This document shows, piece after piece, positions 50,565 through 63,100 of a stretch of DNA of 64,000 nt; within the stretch, counting starts at the first letter, position 1, and each line of letters opens with the position of its first letter. The notes below the pieces were generated by a model. That model was not told the origin of the DNA and ran no database searches. It saw nothing but the letters and a program-made list of their open reading frames with translations. Position numbers and translations under genes: made by a program. The stretch comes from Elysia chlorotica (taxonomy: Eukaryota > Mollusca > Gastropoda > Plakobranchidae), in the NCBI GenBank assembly GCA_003991915.1, contig RQTK01000049.1, positions 826,172-890,171 of the forward strand. The letters run 5' to 3'.

Positions 50565-53500
50565 GTAAGTAACTTATTATTTGTGCAATATACATAATAA
50601 TTTACTATAGTGTTCCTAAAGCTCTTTTGATTATAATTTACCTTATAGAGTGGATTTTCTTTAACTTGGGTGGAAACTTTCAGTGAAATACTTCAATCAG
50701 TGGAGAACCATCCCTTAATATTAACTTTAATATTTATATGCTTAAAGATTACCCACTTTGAATCCAAAACCCTTATCATGTGGCTGCAGATCTATTAAAT
50801 ACATTTTGTTATGAATAATATTATTATGAACTAGACTAAATCATCTCCAAAAGTAAAAAAGTTTGCAAACCCAGAGAATCTTTACCCCATGTAGATATGT
50901 TATATTTATGTAAATGTCAAAGTAAGATTGTTTTAATTTTAAAAGAAGAATCCATCCTCTTTGTAGCCAATTAAGCGTGTCTCAGCGCCCGGGGTGGTCA
51001 AGAGCCTTACAATGTAGACTTCAAAGGCCTAGCGCAATTAAACTCTTGTAATATAATTTCTGTCAGACCAAGTTGCTTGGCAAGCTATTATTATTATTAT
51101 TAGTATTATTAGTATTATCATTATCATTTTTATTATTATTGATGGCAAAATCTTGGCTGTGAATAATTATTTTTATTCCTCTGAATGGCATCCATTTTAA
51201 TCTTTTCTGTTTTTCCAAATCATCAATCTCATGAATCCTTTTTTTTTTTCAATTTAAATATTTCATTCTACTCTTGACAATTACTCCAGGTTCATGTTCT
51301 CTGCTTGGAATATTTCTGTCTGAAATAAATTGAAAGAATGAGATTGTGATTAATTTTGTAAATTGAACGCAAAATCATTTTACAGATTGATGTCTACTTG
51401 TCCCAGAGTTTATCAGATAACCTGTATCTGATGCAGGTATGTATATTTGTACTTTGAAATAATTAAAGTTTATGGTCATAATATGCAGATAGACCCCCCT
51501 CCGCAAAAAAAAATCTGCAAAAAAAAACAAAAAACAACTCAATTATAAAAAAATCTATATGCAACTAAAAGCATGCATGTATGTTATTTACAAATTTCAA
51601 GTATAATCAAATTGTGTTTTTCTTTTTTGTAACAAAAGCACACTTTTTTTTTTTTAATTTGTGTCATTTTGTGGAAAGACTCCTGATAAGTTCTTAAAAT
51701 TCTGAACTTTTTTTTTTATTTCCTTGGCATCAAGAAATTTCTTTAAAAAAACAAAAAAGAAAAAAAAAGGACCATCCTAAAATCTTTTCTGCAACTAGGC
51801 TTAGAATAACTAGCTCATGATTACTCATAGTAATCACTAGTCACTAAAAGATCAAAACAGATTTTTAGCCGTTTTCTGTATTATGGCAAATACCTTGATT
51901 GTAATGAATCACTTATATTTTCTTTTTGATTTCAGTATCCACTGAGACCCAAACACATGGGTTACAGCCATCTGGATCATCTGTCAGCCAGGGTGAAACC
52001 CAAACAGAAGAGGGTCTGTAAACTTTTTTTCTTCAAGTTTATCTTAAGTTTTCCTTTCTTCCTAGCCTTGGCAATTGTGTCCTTCCAAACTAATTGATCC
52101 CTGTTTGCCAAAATTAACCGACATTTTATTTTCCATGTCCATCAATGCAGCAAGAGTGTATACATTTCTCTACCTCATCTTCCCTCTTAATAAATTATGT
52201 CCTTAGTTTTTTTTTCTTTTTCACCTGTAAATGAGGACAATACAATTTGGCTAATTTTTATTATTAATAATAGTTACGGTAGGCATCCTTTCCTCTTTCT
52301 TTTTGTCAAAGGTTTAGAAATTGATAAAAAAATGTAGTGGAAGAAGATGAAAAAACTTATGTTTTCTTATCATTTAAACTATATTGATTGAAAATGTTTT
52401 CTCTGATTTTCATTTATGATTGTAGTTAAGGTGGTGGAGTGTAGAGCTGACAATTTATAGCTTTGTTGGATTAAAATTGACTACATCTCACTCTTGGCTT
52501 GAGACAAATTTTTATAGTCCTTGGGAGTTTAGAACCTACATTGAATATGCCTCTCTGTTTGGATGTAACCATTTTCAATGAATGCCTTTCTGTATCTACT
52601 CCTTGACACCCTGAAAAGAACCGTCACCGAAGAATTGCTGGGTTGGAAATATGATAGAATTTCTAATTATTATTTGTAGTATTATTTATCAATCCATTAT
52701 TTTGTTTCCCCTTTTTTCTCTGTTTCTGTATTTAAAGGTTGAAATTGAGCTGGCCTTGGACACTCGCAGCAAAAATTACTCCTCCAGTAAAGGGGAGCAA
52801 ATTGCGGTGAACGTTGATGGGAACCTTCCGGAAAATGCCGGAGATAAGGTCTTCACAGGGTAAGTGTCCTTTTTTTTTAGGGTTAGGCCTACTCAGGAAA
52901 AAGTGTTAGAGAATGAAGTATCAACACATTCTCTACTATGTTGATTATCTGATGTAAATTAAATAATGATTTTGTTATGAACAGCTGAAAAGAAAAGTGA
53001 TTTTGATGCATTTTAAAATATTTGAACCTCCGTAAAAATGATTTTGAGCCATGTTAATAGTACCAGTATAATGTGACCGGTTGAGAAAGGAGTTATGGTA
53101 TCCCCGCCCTGTCTCATGTGTGGCAGCACATAAAATTGTCAGACGTTCGTCTTGGGGCCTATCCACAATATAGCCTATATAGTGCTGCTGTTGGACGTTA
53201 AACCCACCCAACCAACCAACTATGTTAATAGTACATTTGTAGATCTTACTTCTTTGTAAAAAAGAGAGGAATACCTTTATTTGCAGTGAAGGTTATGAAT
53301 TAAGGTGATTGTTTAGGCGATGAAACTTAAAGGCGTGCAACAGAAAGTAGCATGGTTTTTCCTGCTTTTTTAAAATTTAATGGGTGCTGTTGATGTTGTG
53401 TTTTTTTTTAACGAATCATAGAAATAATGAGAATGTGCATGCTGTCTGTTTGAATTGCAGTTCCAGAATGGACAAGATCACCCTGAGTTGTCCTCCCCAT

Positions 53501-56241
53501 ACCAAGTCCTTTTCCAACTGTCAATATGCCATTGGTTTGGTTAAAGATGGTGAGCAAACGTTTTAAATATTGTGTCCGTGTTCTTGTAATACTGTAAATT
53601 AATAATTCAGAAGCAGTGTCTGTATTTATAGTTAAGATTAAAAGTCCTTGAAAATAAAATTTTATTTCTTGGTGCTCATTCACTGATTTGCTATGAAGTA
53701 ATTTTTAAGGATCTTTTTTAAGGCACCTTGCGTGAATGGTCAACTCCTACTTTCTGTTCAGTGCAGCCAGATGTTTACACCTGTATCTCAAAATCTTTGA
53801 GTTATCTGCCCATAGACTAACAAGTGCAGGGAGTTAGCTATGGGGAAAGAAAGACTTGTTCGATCTCGGCCAGATGACTTTCCGGCGTTATAGCACTTCT
53901 ACAGCAGTGTACATCTTCTCACGCACTTAGATAACTATAGAAGCGGTCAGCGTTCTTGTTAAGGGATCAGAATTTAATGTGAGGAAATTAAATAAATTCA
54001 AACATACTGCGATACGATTGGGTATTGCTCGCCACTGTGAGAGAAGGAGAGAAAGAAGGGGAAGAAAAAATAAAGAGATAGAGATAGGAGAGAGTTGAGA
54101 GAAAGAGAGAGACGGAAGCTGATGGGTAAGGTTGTTAATTAAAGAGAAAGAAACTTTTCAAAGGGCAGTGGGTTTGCAAGTGTAGTTCTTATGCAGAGAC
54201 CACTGTACATTTAAAATGAAGATTGTGTGATACTTTTATCTATTTTCAATAAATGTTCCATTTTCTGCTCGCATATCATTAATGTAAAATCTTTGTGATG
54301 ATTATTCTCGTTGAAAATACTATTGTAAATATATCATTGATCCTTGTCACAACCTTTTTTTGTTGTTTGTTTACAGGAGAACTCCACTTGACCCCTCTGG
54401 CGGCGATGGTTCAAATGCGGCCAAATTTCGACTACCTGGATAAGGCAGATACAAGGCACCGAGCTGAAGCTGCTAACACTAGTCTTGGAGATGGAGGTAA
54501 GGTGTATGAAATCTGTGCATATTATATTTATTGGACTGTTTGACTGTGATGTTTAATGCTTGAGCACCTGCCTGGGTATAATGAATTACTGCACTGTAGA
54601 TGGAAAAGTTTTTCTTTTTTCAAATAATGCTCATGAAGCAACTCAAGACAAATTTTGATCACTTTATTTGCAGTGGCATATATATATATTATAAAAGAGT
54701 TCATTTTTTTGAAATGTATGAACCTATATACCATGAGTATGATTTTGACTCAAGTTGGAAAGAATAATACATGTATAGTTTTGCCAAGTTTTTGAAAGAT
54801 GATGATGTTGATTCATCTGTTAATCAGTAAAATTTCAGCTATTTATGAAGATTTGCACCTTTGTATAATAAAGCATTATTTTTTTGCTCATGTATAAAGA
54901 AATATGGTTTTTCACACACAAAAATTGTATGTATAGCTATATGTGAGTTCCATCATGTTTTGTTCTAGCTCAGTTATGTTATATATCATCCAAAATTGAT
55001 CTTGGTACAAAATATTACTGCAGTTTCGAAAAATAGCAACAGACCTTACAGACCTTTTTATTAAACACATATCTAGAATAAACATTTTCCACTTTGTCTC
55101 AAATGAAACAGGGCGTGAAAATTTGTGTAGTGTTGTTGCCCATACTAGCTACGCAGGATAAGAAAGGTTCAATTTAAGTTTCATGCAGACGAGTTGTATC
55201 TTCACGTTCTCAGGCGAGTCATCTCAGGACGAGACCGAGGAGGATCCCACGCCAATCAGTATGAAAGTATCGCGCGGTGAGAGTGAAGAATTCAAGGCAA
55301 GAAGGATGGCCAGCTACGAGTATGTAAACCAGAAAAGAGAGGAAGAGAGATGGGTCAAGATGACATACTTTTCCGCAGATGTGAGTCCTTTGATATTATT
55401 GAATTGATGTTTTTGTCAAATCTTGGCTCAAAGAAAACACTCTTTTGTGTCTTTGTTGTTTTTGTTGAATAATGCAATCATTTTTAGATTCACATCATTA
55501 TAATAAAAACACAAGAGGACCTTTGATGTCCGTTTGTTAACAAAAAAAATCTGCTCCCTTTGGCATGATACAATATGTTCATAAAATATTCTACCTGGTG
55601 AAAGTATTATAATGTATGAGACTTTTTTTGAACATAAAAAAGGCTTCCCTTAAAAATATCCTGCATAACCATTTTGAAGGTGAAAACTTGATAATTTGCA
55701 TTCCAAGGGATCCTTTAATTTTGAGAGGGAAAGTTCCCAGTACATGAATTTCTCTGCAATATAGTTATGATGGTTGACTTGATGATGTATAATTTACAAT
55801 GTTTTCATAAGTCTCTTCAGTCTGGTCTCTTACACTGTTTTCATACGTCTTTTCAGTCTGGTCTCTTACAATGTGTTCATACGTCTCTTCAGTCTGGTCT
55901 CTTACAATGTGTTCATACGTCTCTTCAGTCTGGTCTCTTACAATGTGTTCATACGTCTCTTCAGTCTGGTCTCTTACAATGTGTTCATACGTCTCTTCAG
56001 TCTGGTCTCTTACAATGTGTTCCTACGTCTCTTCAGTCTGGCCTCGGTGACGCAGAGAGACAACAGCTCCAGGCCGGTGATTATCCGCAAGTGTCACAGT
56101 TTAAAATTTCCGCCCAAGAGTATCTTCATGCCCTAATACCCCCACCTTGTGAAGACAAGAGGTTTGTACAACTTGAAGCTATGCGTTAAATAGCCATTTC
56201 TTTTTCTTTGAATATGCGCAATATAAATGCCATTCATTATA

Positions 56242-56286
<45 letters not shown>

Positions 56287-56899
56287 GCGATTATTATTAT
56301 TATTTTTATTAATAAACCCTCAACATGAGGATGTGCATATATTGTTTTTTCCTCTCTACCGAACATGGCGTACAAATGTATCCCCTGATGTACAAATAGG
56401 AATGCAGATTTTTTTCTCCTCTGTATGTCTCATGGGGTCGAAATGTACCTCAGAAATGTGATTCAGGTGGAAAAACAAGGTATACGATTAGCAAGAGAAA
56501 TAGAAATCTTTGAACACTAACAACAGTTTTTTTTTTTTTACTTTTAAATATTTTCAGTGAGAAACCAGCAATGCCTGCCAATGTTTTATCCTTGAAAAGA
56601 AACCAGCAATGCCTGCCAATGCCTGCCAATGTTTTATCCTTGAATGAACTTCGCAGACTTGACCTAAATGATCAAATAAAGGAACTGCTCAAAAATGGTG
56701 AGGAACTCGGGGATGTGTGATTGCTAAAACTTTCCATTTGTTCAGCTCATTACTAGTTTCTGTCATATTTATTTTTAAACTGATCAACATTTTGGTAATT
56801 ATCGCTCATTCCTTCCAAGAAAAGATAATCAAAAATACGAAAAATCTTATGGGGCTTTTAAACTTTTATCAAAACAGTCGGAAGATTTGTGTCTCTTGC

Positions 56900-56971
<72 letters not shown>

Positions 56972-57047
56972 CACACTCTCACACACACTCTCTCTATCAA
57001 TCATTAGAATATTTCACTTGTTTTGCAGTTTCAGTTCCTTGCTAATC

Positions 57048-57100
<53 letters not shown>

Positions 57101-60100
57101 CTCTCTCTCTCGCAGATGCTAAGCCGCCTACCTGAATGTTTGCCAAAATGACATCAACTGATTCTTATAACTTACAATGCCTAGATTTCTAGTGACATTA
57201 ATCTGTTGCCTCTATGAATGCAGGCTCACGTAATTGATATGGGAAGGACTGATAAATAAACGGGACCTTGTAGATCATAATTATTGTCTATAACTGTATC
57301 TAAAGCCAATCTCATCCCCATTTAGGAACGTCATTGACAATTCTGTGTGTGTGTGTGTGTGTGTGTGTCTCTCTCTCTCATGAAATAAGATAAAGCGTTT
57401 TCAAGGTAAATATAATTATAAGCCATTCGTTAGAGTTTTCATCTTTCTCTCTTTCTCATCGGCTATTTCTCGTGGCTTCGTTCGTTCTCTTTCACTCTCT
57501 TTCTCTCTTTTTTTCCTGTTCTTGCCACTTCGTTCACTCTTTTATTTTCTGGCCTATCTCTCCCACAGCCTTTCTCCCTTTTTCTCTCTTACACACACAT
57601 TGTCCCACTCTACCCTTCTCTCTGTCCTTCCTTTTTCTTTCTTTTTCCCTCTTTTTGTTATCTCTCTGTCTCAGAGTCTCTTCTCAGAACAAATGTGTGT
57701 ATTTTCGGGTGACAAACGGCACCTTATGTCCATTTTTGATGGAGAATTTGCTTATATCTCACTAGCAAAGACTAGATTTTCCAGAGTGTTGGATTTGGAA
57801 AAAGACAATTTCGGTATTCACCACCCCTACTCACTTGCACCCATGTAACAGAAAAATTCATAACGTGAAACTGCTTTCTGTCATTGCTACATCTGTCTGC
57901 ATTGAATTTCACAGTGAAGGTGATTCGCTTCAATCAGCTGGTGAGTTTCCTCGCCCCAGGGACGGACCACCAAGCCATTCTAAGATCTCTACAGAATATG
58001 GCAGTCTTAGTGCAGGGATGCTGGGTAGTGAAGAGGTGAGCATGCTCTATTGATGGTAAGATCTCTACAGAACATGGCAGTCTTAGTGCAGGGTTGCTGG
58101 GTAGTGAAGAGGTAAGCATGCTCTATTGATTCTAAGATCTCTACAGAACATGGCAGTCTTAGTGCAGGGTTGCTGGGTAGTGAAGAGGTGAGCATGCTCT
58201 ATTGATTCTAAGATCTCTACAGAACATGGCAGTCTTAGTGCAGGGATGCTGGGTAGTCAAGAGGTGAGCATGCTCTATTGATTCTAAGATCTGTACAGAA
58301 CATGGCAGTCTTAGTGCAGGGATGCTGGGTAGTGAAGAGGTGAGCCTGCTCTATTGATTCTGAGATCTCTACAGAATATGGCAGTCTTAGTGCAGGGTTG
58401 CTGGGTAGTGAAGAGGTAGACATACTCTATTGATTCTAAGATCTCTACAGAATATGGCAGTCTTACATACTCTATTGATTCTAAGATCTCTACAGAACAT
58501 GGCAGTCTTAGTGCAGGGGTGCTGGGTAGTGAAGAGGTGAGCATGCTCTGTTGATGGTTTAGTTCATGACTACATGATAAAAAGGCAAGGATACAATGGT
58601 TGAAGTTAATAACTATTATTAAATCGGTCATTAAAATAGCATAAATAGAGGTCTTGTTAATGTTTCTTTTTGAATGACAGCTGCAGTTGTTAATTTTATG
58701 AAGGTTTAAAAAATTGAGATACCATGTTGTTACCATTCAGCATTATCTGATTTCTTCTCCCACAAAGGGTTGCTTGGGCTGTATTTTACCTTTTGCAAAC
58801 TCTTGCTTTTCTCATTTCTAAGTTGGCTTTTAGCACCTCGTCAAATCCTCTATTTTACTTGATAAAACCAACAACAAAATTTGGTGAAGCTGAATAGTAA
58901 TTGTAAATACTGAGAATTCCTATCTGCTTCAACGATTGTTTTAACGATGTAGTTTGATTTGGTATATTGAAGTGAAAGAACTAACACTACATCCATTATA
59001 GTGAGCTGCTGTATCCAGACGAGGACAAGGAGGATACACGGAGGAAGAGGCGGCCCAACAGTGTCGTGTCTCCAGAGCTTCTGCGCAGAGTCAGAGACTA
59101 CGCTGTGAGTAAAGGGTTCTTTACTTCATATCTGTCTGCATTTAATTTCACAGTGAAAGTGATTCGCTTCAACCAGCTGGTGAGTTTCCTTGCCCCAGGG
59201 ACGGACCACCAAGCCATTCTAAGATCTCTACAGAACATGGCAGTCTTAGTGCAGGGGTGCTGGGTAGTGAAGAGGTAAGCATGCTCTATTGATTCTGAGA
59301 TCTCTACAGAACATGGCAGTCTTAGTGCAGGGGTGCTGGGTAGTGAAGAGGTGAGCATGCTCTGTTGATGGTTTAGTTCATGACTACATGATAAAAAGGC
59401 AAGGATACAATGGTTGAAGTTAATAACTATTATTAAATCGGTCATTAAAATAGCATAAATAGAGGTCTTGTTAATGTTTCTTTTTGAATGACAGCTGCAG
59501 TTGTTAATTTTATGAAGGTTTAAAAAATTGAGATACCATGTTGTTACCATTCAGCATTATCTGATTTCTTCTCCCACAAAGGGTTGCTTGGGCTGTATTT
59601 TACCTTTTGCAAACTCTTGCTTTTCTCATTTCTAAGTTGGCTTTTAGCACCTCGTCAAATCCTCTATTTTACTTGATAAAACCAACAACAAAATTTGGTG
59701 AAGCTGAATAGTAATTGTAAATACTGAGAATTCCTTTCTGCTTCAACTATTGTTTTAACGATGTAGTTTGATTTGGTATATTGCGAGTGAAAGAACTAAC
59801 ACTATAACGCTACATCCATTATAGTGAGCTGCTGTATCCAGACGAGGACAAGGAGGATACGCGGAGGAAGAGGCGGCCCAACAGTGTCGTGTCTCCAGAG
59901 CTTCTGCGCAGAGTCAGAGACTACGCTGTGAGTAAAGGGTTCTTTACTTCATTTCAGATCTTGAATTTTATACAGCTTAAAAATGAATTTTTTTTAAAAT
60001 TAACCATTGTCTACATCACATAGACAACTGTGACCACTAAAATTTAGGAGGTCCACGCTCTTTACATTACCAAGTGATGCCAATTTTCAGTAAAAAATAA

Positions 60101-63100
60101 ATTCATATGGTAGTGTAGTTTAGTTTAAGCCTCTTGATTCCTTGTGGAACATAGGGCTGCAACAACTCTCCTCCGTCGTACTCGATTCTGGCTGGTCCTC
60201 TTTTGCTCGGCCCGTTGCTTACCGATCGCTTTAACCTCTGCCTCAGTGCTACGCCGCCAAGTCTGCTTCGGGCGTCCAACCTTGTGTTTGCCTTGGGGGT
60301 TCCACTCCAGGGCTTTCCTAGTGATGTTGGATACAGGCTTTTGAAGTGTGTGGCTTTTTTATCTCTGACTCGATGGGGGTTTGCTTTGTTCTGTCCCAGA
60401 GTTCTTTGTTTGAGACAAAGACGGGCCACCGAGTATTGAGGATGTTTCTGAGGCATCTGTTAATAAATGTATGCAGTTTATGGGTGTTTGTCTTGGTCAC
60501 CCACCACGTCTCTGAGCCATAGAGTAAGACAGACTTCATGTTGACAGTGCTGTAGGCCTCCAGATTGATCTTGGGGTATTGAGGCGTATCTGGCTTTCTT
60601 TATTTTGCAGCTGATGTCCTCGTCTGTCCCCCCGTCTTTACCTACAACACTAACAAGATAGACAAACTTCTCAACCTCTTTGATGTTATCCTGATGCAGC
60701 CGCAGTGGATCTGTCTGTCTGTTATTGATTCGTATGGCCTGTTTTTCTGATGTTTATCTGGAGTCCGGTCTTTCCAGCTTCTGCTGCTACTCGATTTAGC
60801 TTCTCTAAAGGGTCTTGTTGCATTTGGGAGAGAAGGCTGATGTCGTCTGCAAAATGCAGATCCTCCAGCTGCTTCATGAAGGTCCATTGGATGCCTGTCG
60901 TGTGGCCTGTTGTAGACTGCTTCGTAATCATTGTTGGATTATGTCGACAAACATTGATGGAAAGCCATAGTGCTACATCAGTCTCCAGAGGACATTTTGG
61001 TCGACACTGTCGAATGCCTTTTGAAAGTCAACAAACATTGCATGCAGGGAGGTCTGCCACTCCAGTGACTGCTAGATGATGATGCGCATGTTAGCTATGT
61101 GATCCGTGCAGGAGCGTGTTTGTCGGAAGCTTGCCTGCTCATCTCAGAGTCTCTTGTCCAGGGTGGTTTTCAACCTCTCTAACATGATTCTTACTAAGAC
61201 TTTCCCCGGGATGTATAGCAGCATGATTCCTCACCAGTTCCTGCATGAAGAATGAAAAGTCTCCTTTTTTGGGCAGATTTACAAGGTGATCTGTCTTCCA
61301 GTCTTCTGGAATTTGTATCTTGAATATTATATTCTTTATATTTAAGTCCTGCTTTACTCAAAACAATTCATGAAAATTTATTTTCCTGCTTAGCATTACT
61401 GATTTATATTTGTTATTGTGTGGAATTAAATCTGTTTGTATTCTATCAATAAGGAGGAGGAATTTCCTTGGGCTTTTTAGAAATATATATTCAATGTAAG
61501 CTTTACCAAATTAAATTGCTGATTTGTAATGACTTCAAATATACAGCTATGAATGCTGCTATCTAATTTCTAACTTGTTTTGCAAACTGAATTTCAGATG
61601 TGGAAGTTCACCCATTGTAGATTTGTTGTGAGAAAGGACATATCTTCTGTTGTGCAGGTAATTATAAATTATCACATCACAGTATGTATTATTATATGTA
61701 CAAAAAACAACAACAAAGAAACCACAATGATTTTATATGTTACTAACTTCCAAGTTTGTCTCTTTGTCTTTGGAAGAAAGGGTAATGACGGCATTTAAAA
61801 TTATTTTTCAATGTAGTATTTGGAACCATTTACATTGATTCAAAATTTAAAGTTTACCAAAACATGTCTGTGTTCTCAATAAATTTAAAAGCTGACCAAG
61901 TGCAAATAGATTGTTTGTGACATAACGATATTCATTTATTTCAACTTTTATTCTTCCTGTGCTATTAACATTTTAGTTAACCCTGTAGTGACAAATTTTT
62001 CTTCTTCATTTAATGAGTGTTGCAAGGAACTGAATGATGATCCGCTAGACTTAGATCTAAATCTATAGTCAAAGTGAAGTTTGTCAATAAATTCAAGTTT
62101 TAGCGTTGTTGTATGTTTGTTGTTTAATTTAAAAAATTGTTTTTTTTTCAAGTTGCCTTCTGATGATGTTAAAGAAATTTTAGAGAAGATGTCACGCTTG
62201 AAGGCAAGGAGTGGCTGGGAATTCATGTACGAGTATGACAGAGAATTCTGTGAAAGGTGAGGTTGGGCTGCCCTCTAAGTTATTTTGAAGGGTTACATTT
62301 TTTAAACCATGGATAGTCCATACCATGTAGATTTTAAGGTTGCACATTTAAAGGGTTATATATTTATTCGTGTAACAATCTATACATTTTGGCTGCATGT
62401 TTTTAAATAGTTTGTATTCCTGTTTAAATGTGTTGCCTATGTCTATGGACATGTGCTTTTCACTATGGTTTCATTTTGGACTTATCATGCTTCTCATAAG
62501 TACTGGTAACGAATGAAAGTAATTAATGTAGAGCAGAAATTGCAATAAGAATATCTAACATTAATGTCTAACATTGGCTATTATTTTTGTGCACATTATA
62601 TTAAGAATAATATTGTTGTTGTAGTTCATATTCTTAATGTTACCCTGTATTTGTTTCCCGCTCTCTATCTTTCTTGCTTATTCTCATTTCGTAAGTGGTG
62701 AACCTTTCCATTCTTATTTAATTTAAAATGTAAACTTAAAAAAAAATCTTTGTCAAGTCTATCTCTTTATTATCTTTATTAATTCATCTCGATGCTTAGA
62801 AGTTAAATTGTTAATAATAATGTGTATATTGTCATTTTTTTTATTCTCCTTGTTTACTTGTAACAGATTTCCAGAGATTGTGCAACGACAGAGAAACAAA
62901 TGGGCTCTCCTGTTTCACAATTTGGAACAGCATTTCAAAATGCCAAAAGACGGGGACAAAAAGGCTCTGGGTTTGTATTTTTCAATGGTTTTTAAAAAAA
63001 ATAATATTTGGACTCCCAAGAAAAATTACTATGGTATGGCAGCAATAAGCAATTTTTATCTACTTTAAGGAGGGACTGTCACAAGCGTGAGACTCCCATT

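Larger units (their letters stand above)
57888..59955 (+). repeat. Tandem duplication of POLR3E exons 10-11
   Basis: About 57888-59130 and 59130-59955 are direct copies. The stretch 58551-59120 matches 59367-59945 with few differences (for example ATACACGG/ATACGCGG). The first copy has the longer minisatellite; the second holds only two units. Confidence 0.93.

Noticed and set aside
60103-61079. Host gene in POLR3E intron 11
   Set aside because: Both-strand frames come from a broken LINE reverse transcriptase with FADD and KAFDSVDQ motifs.
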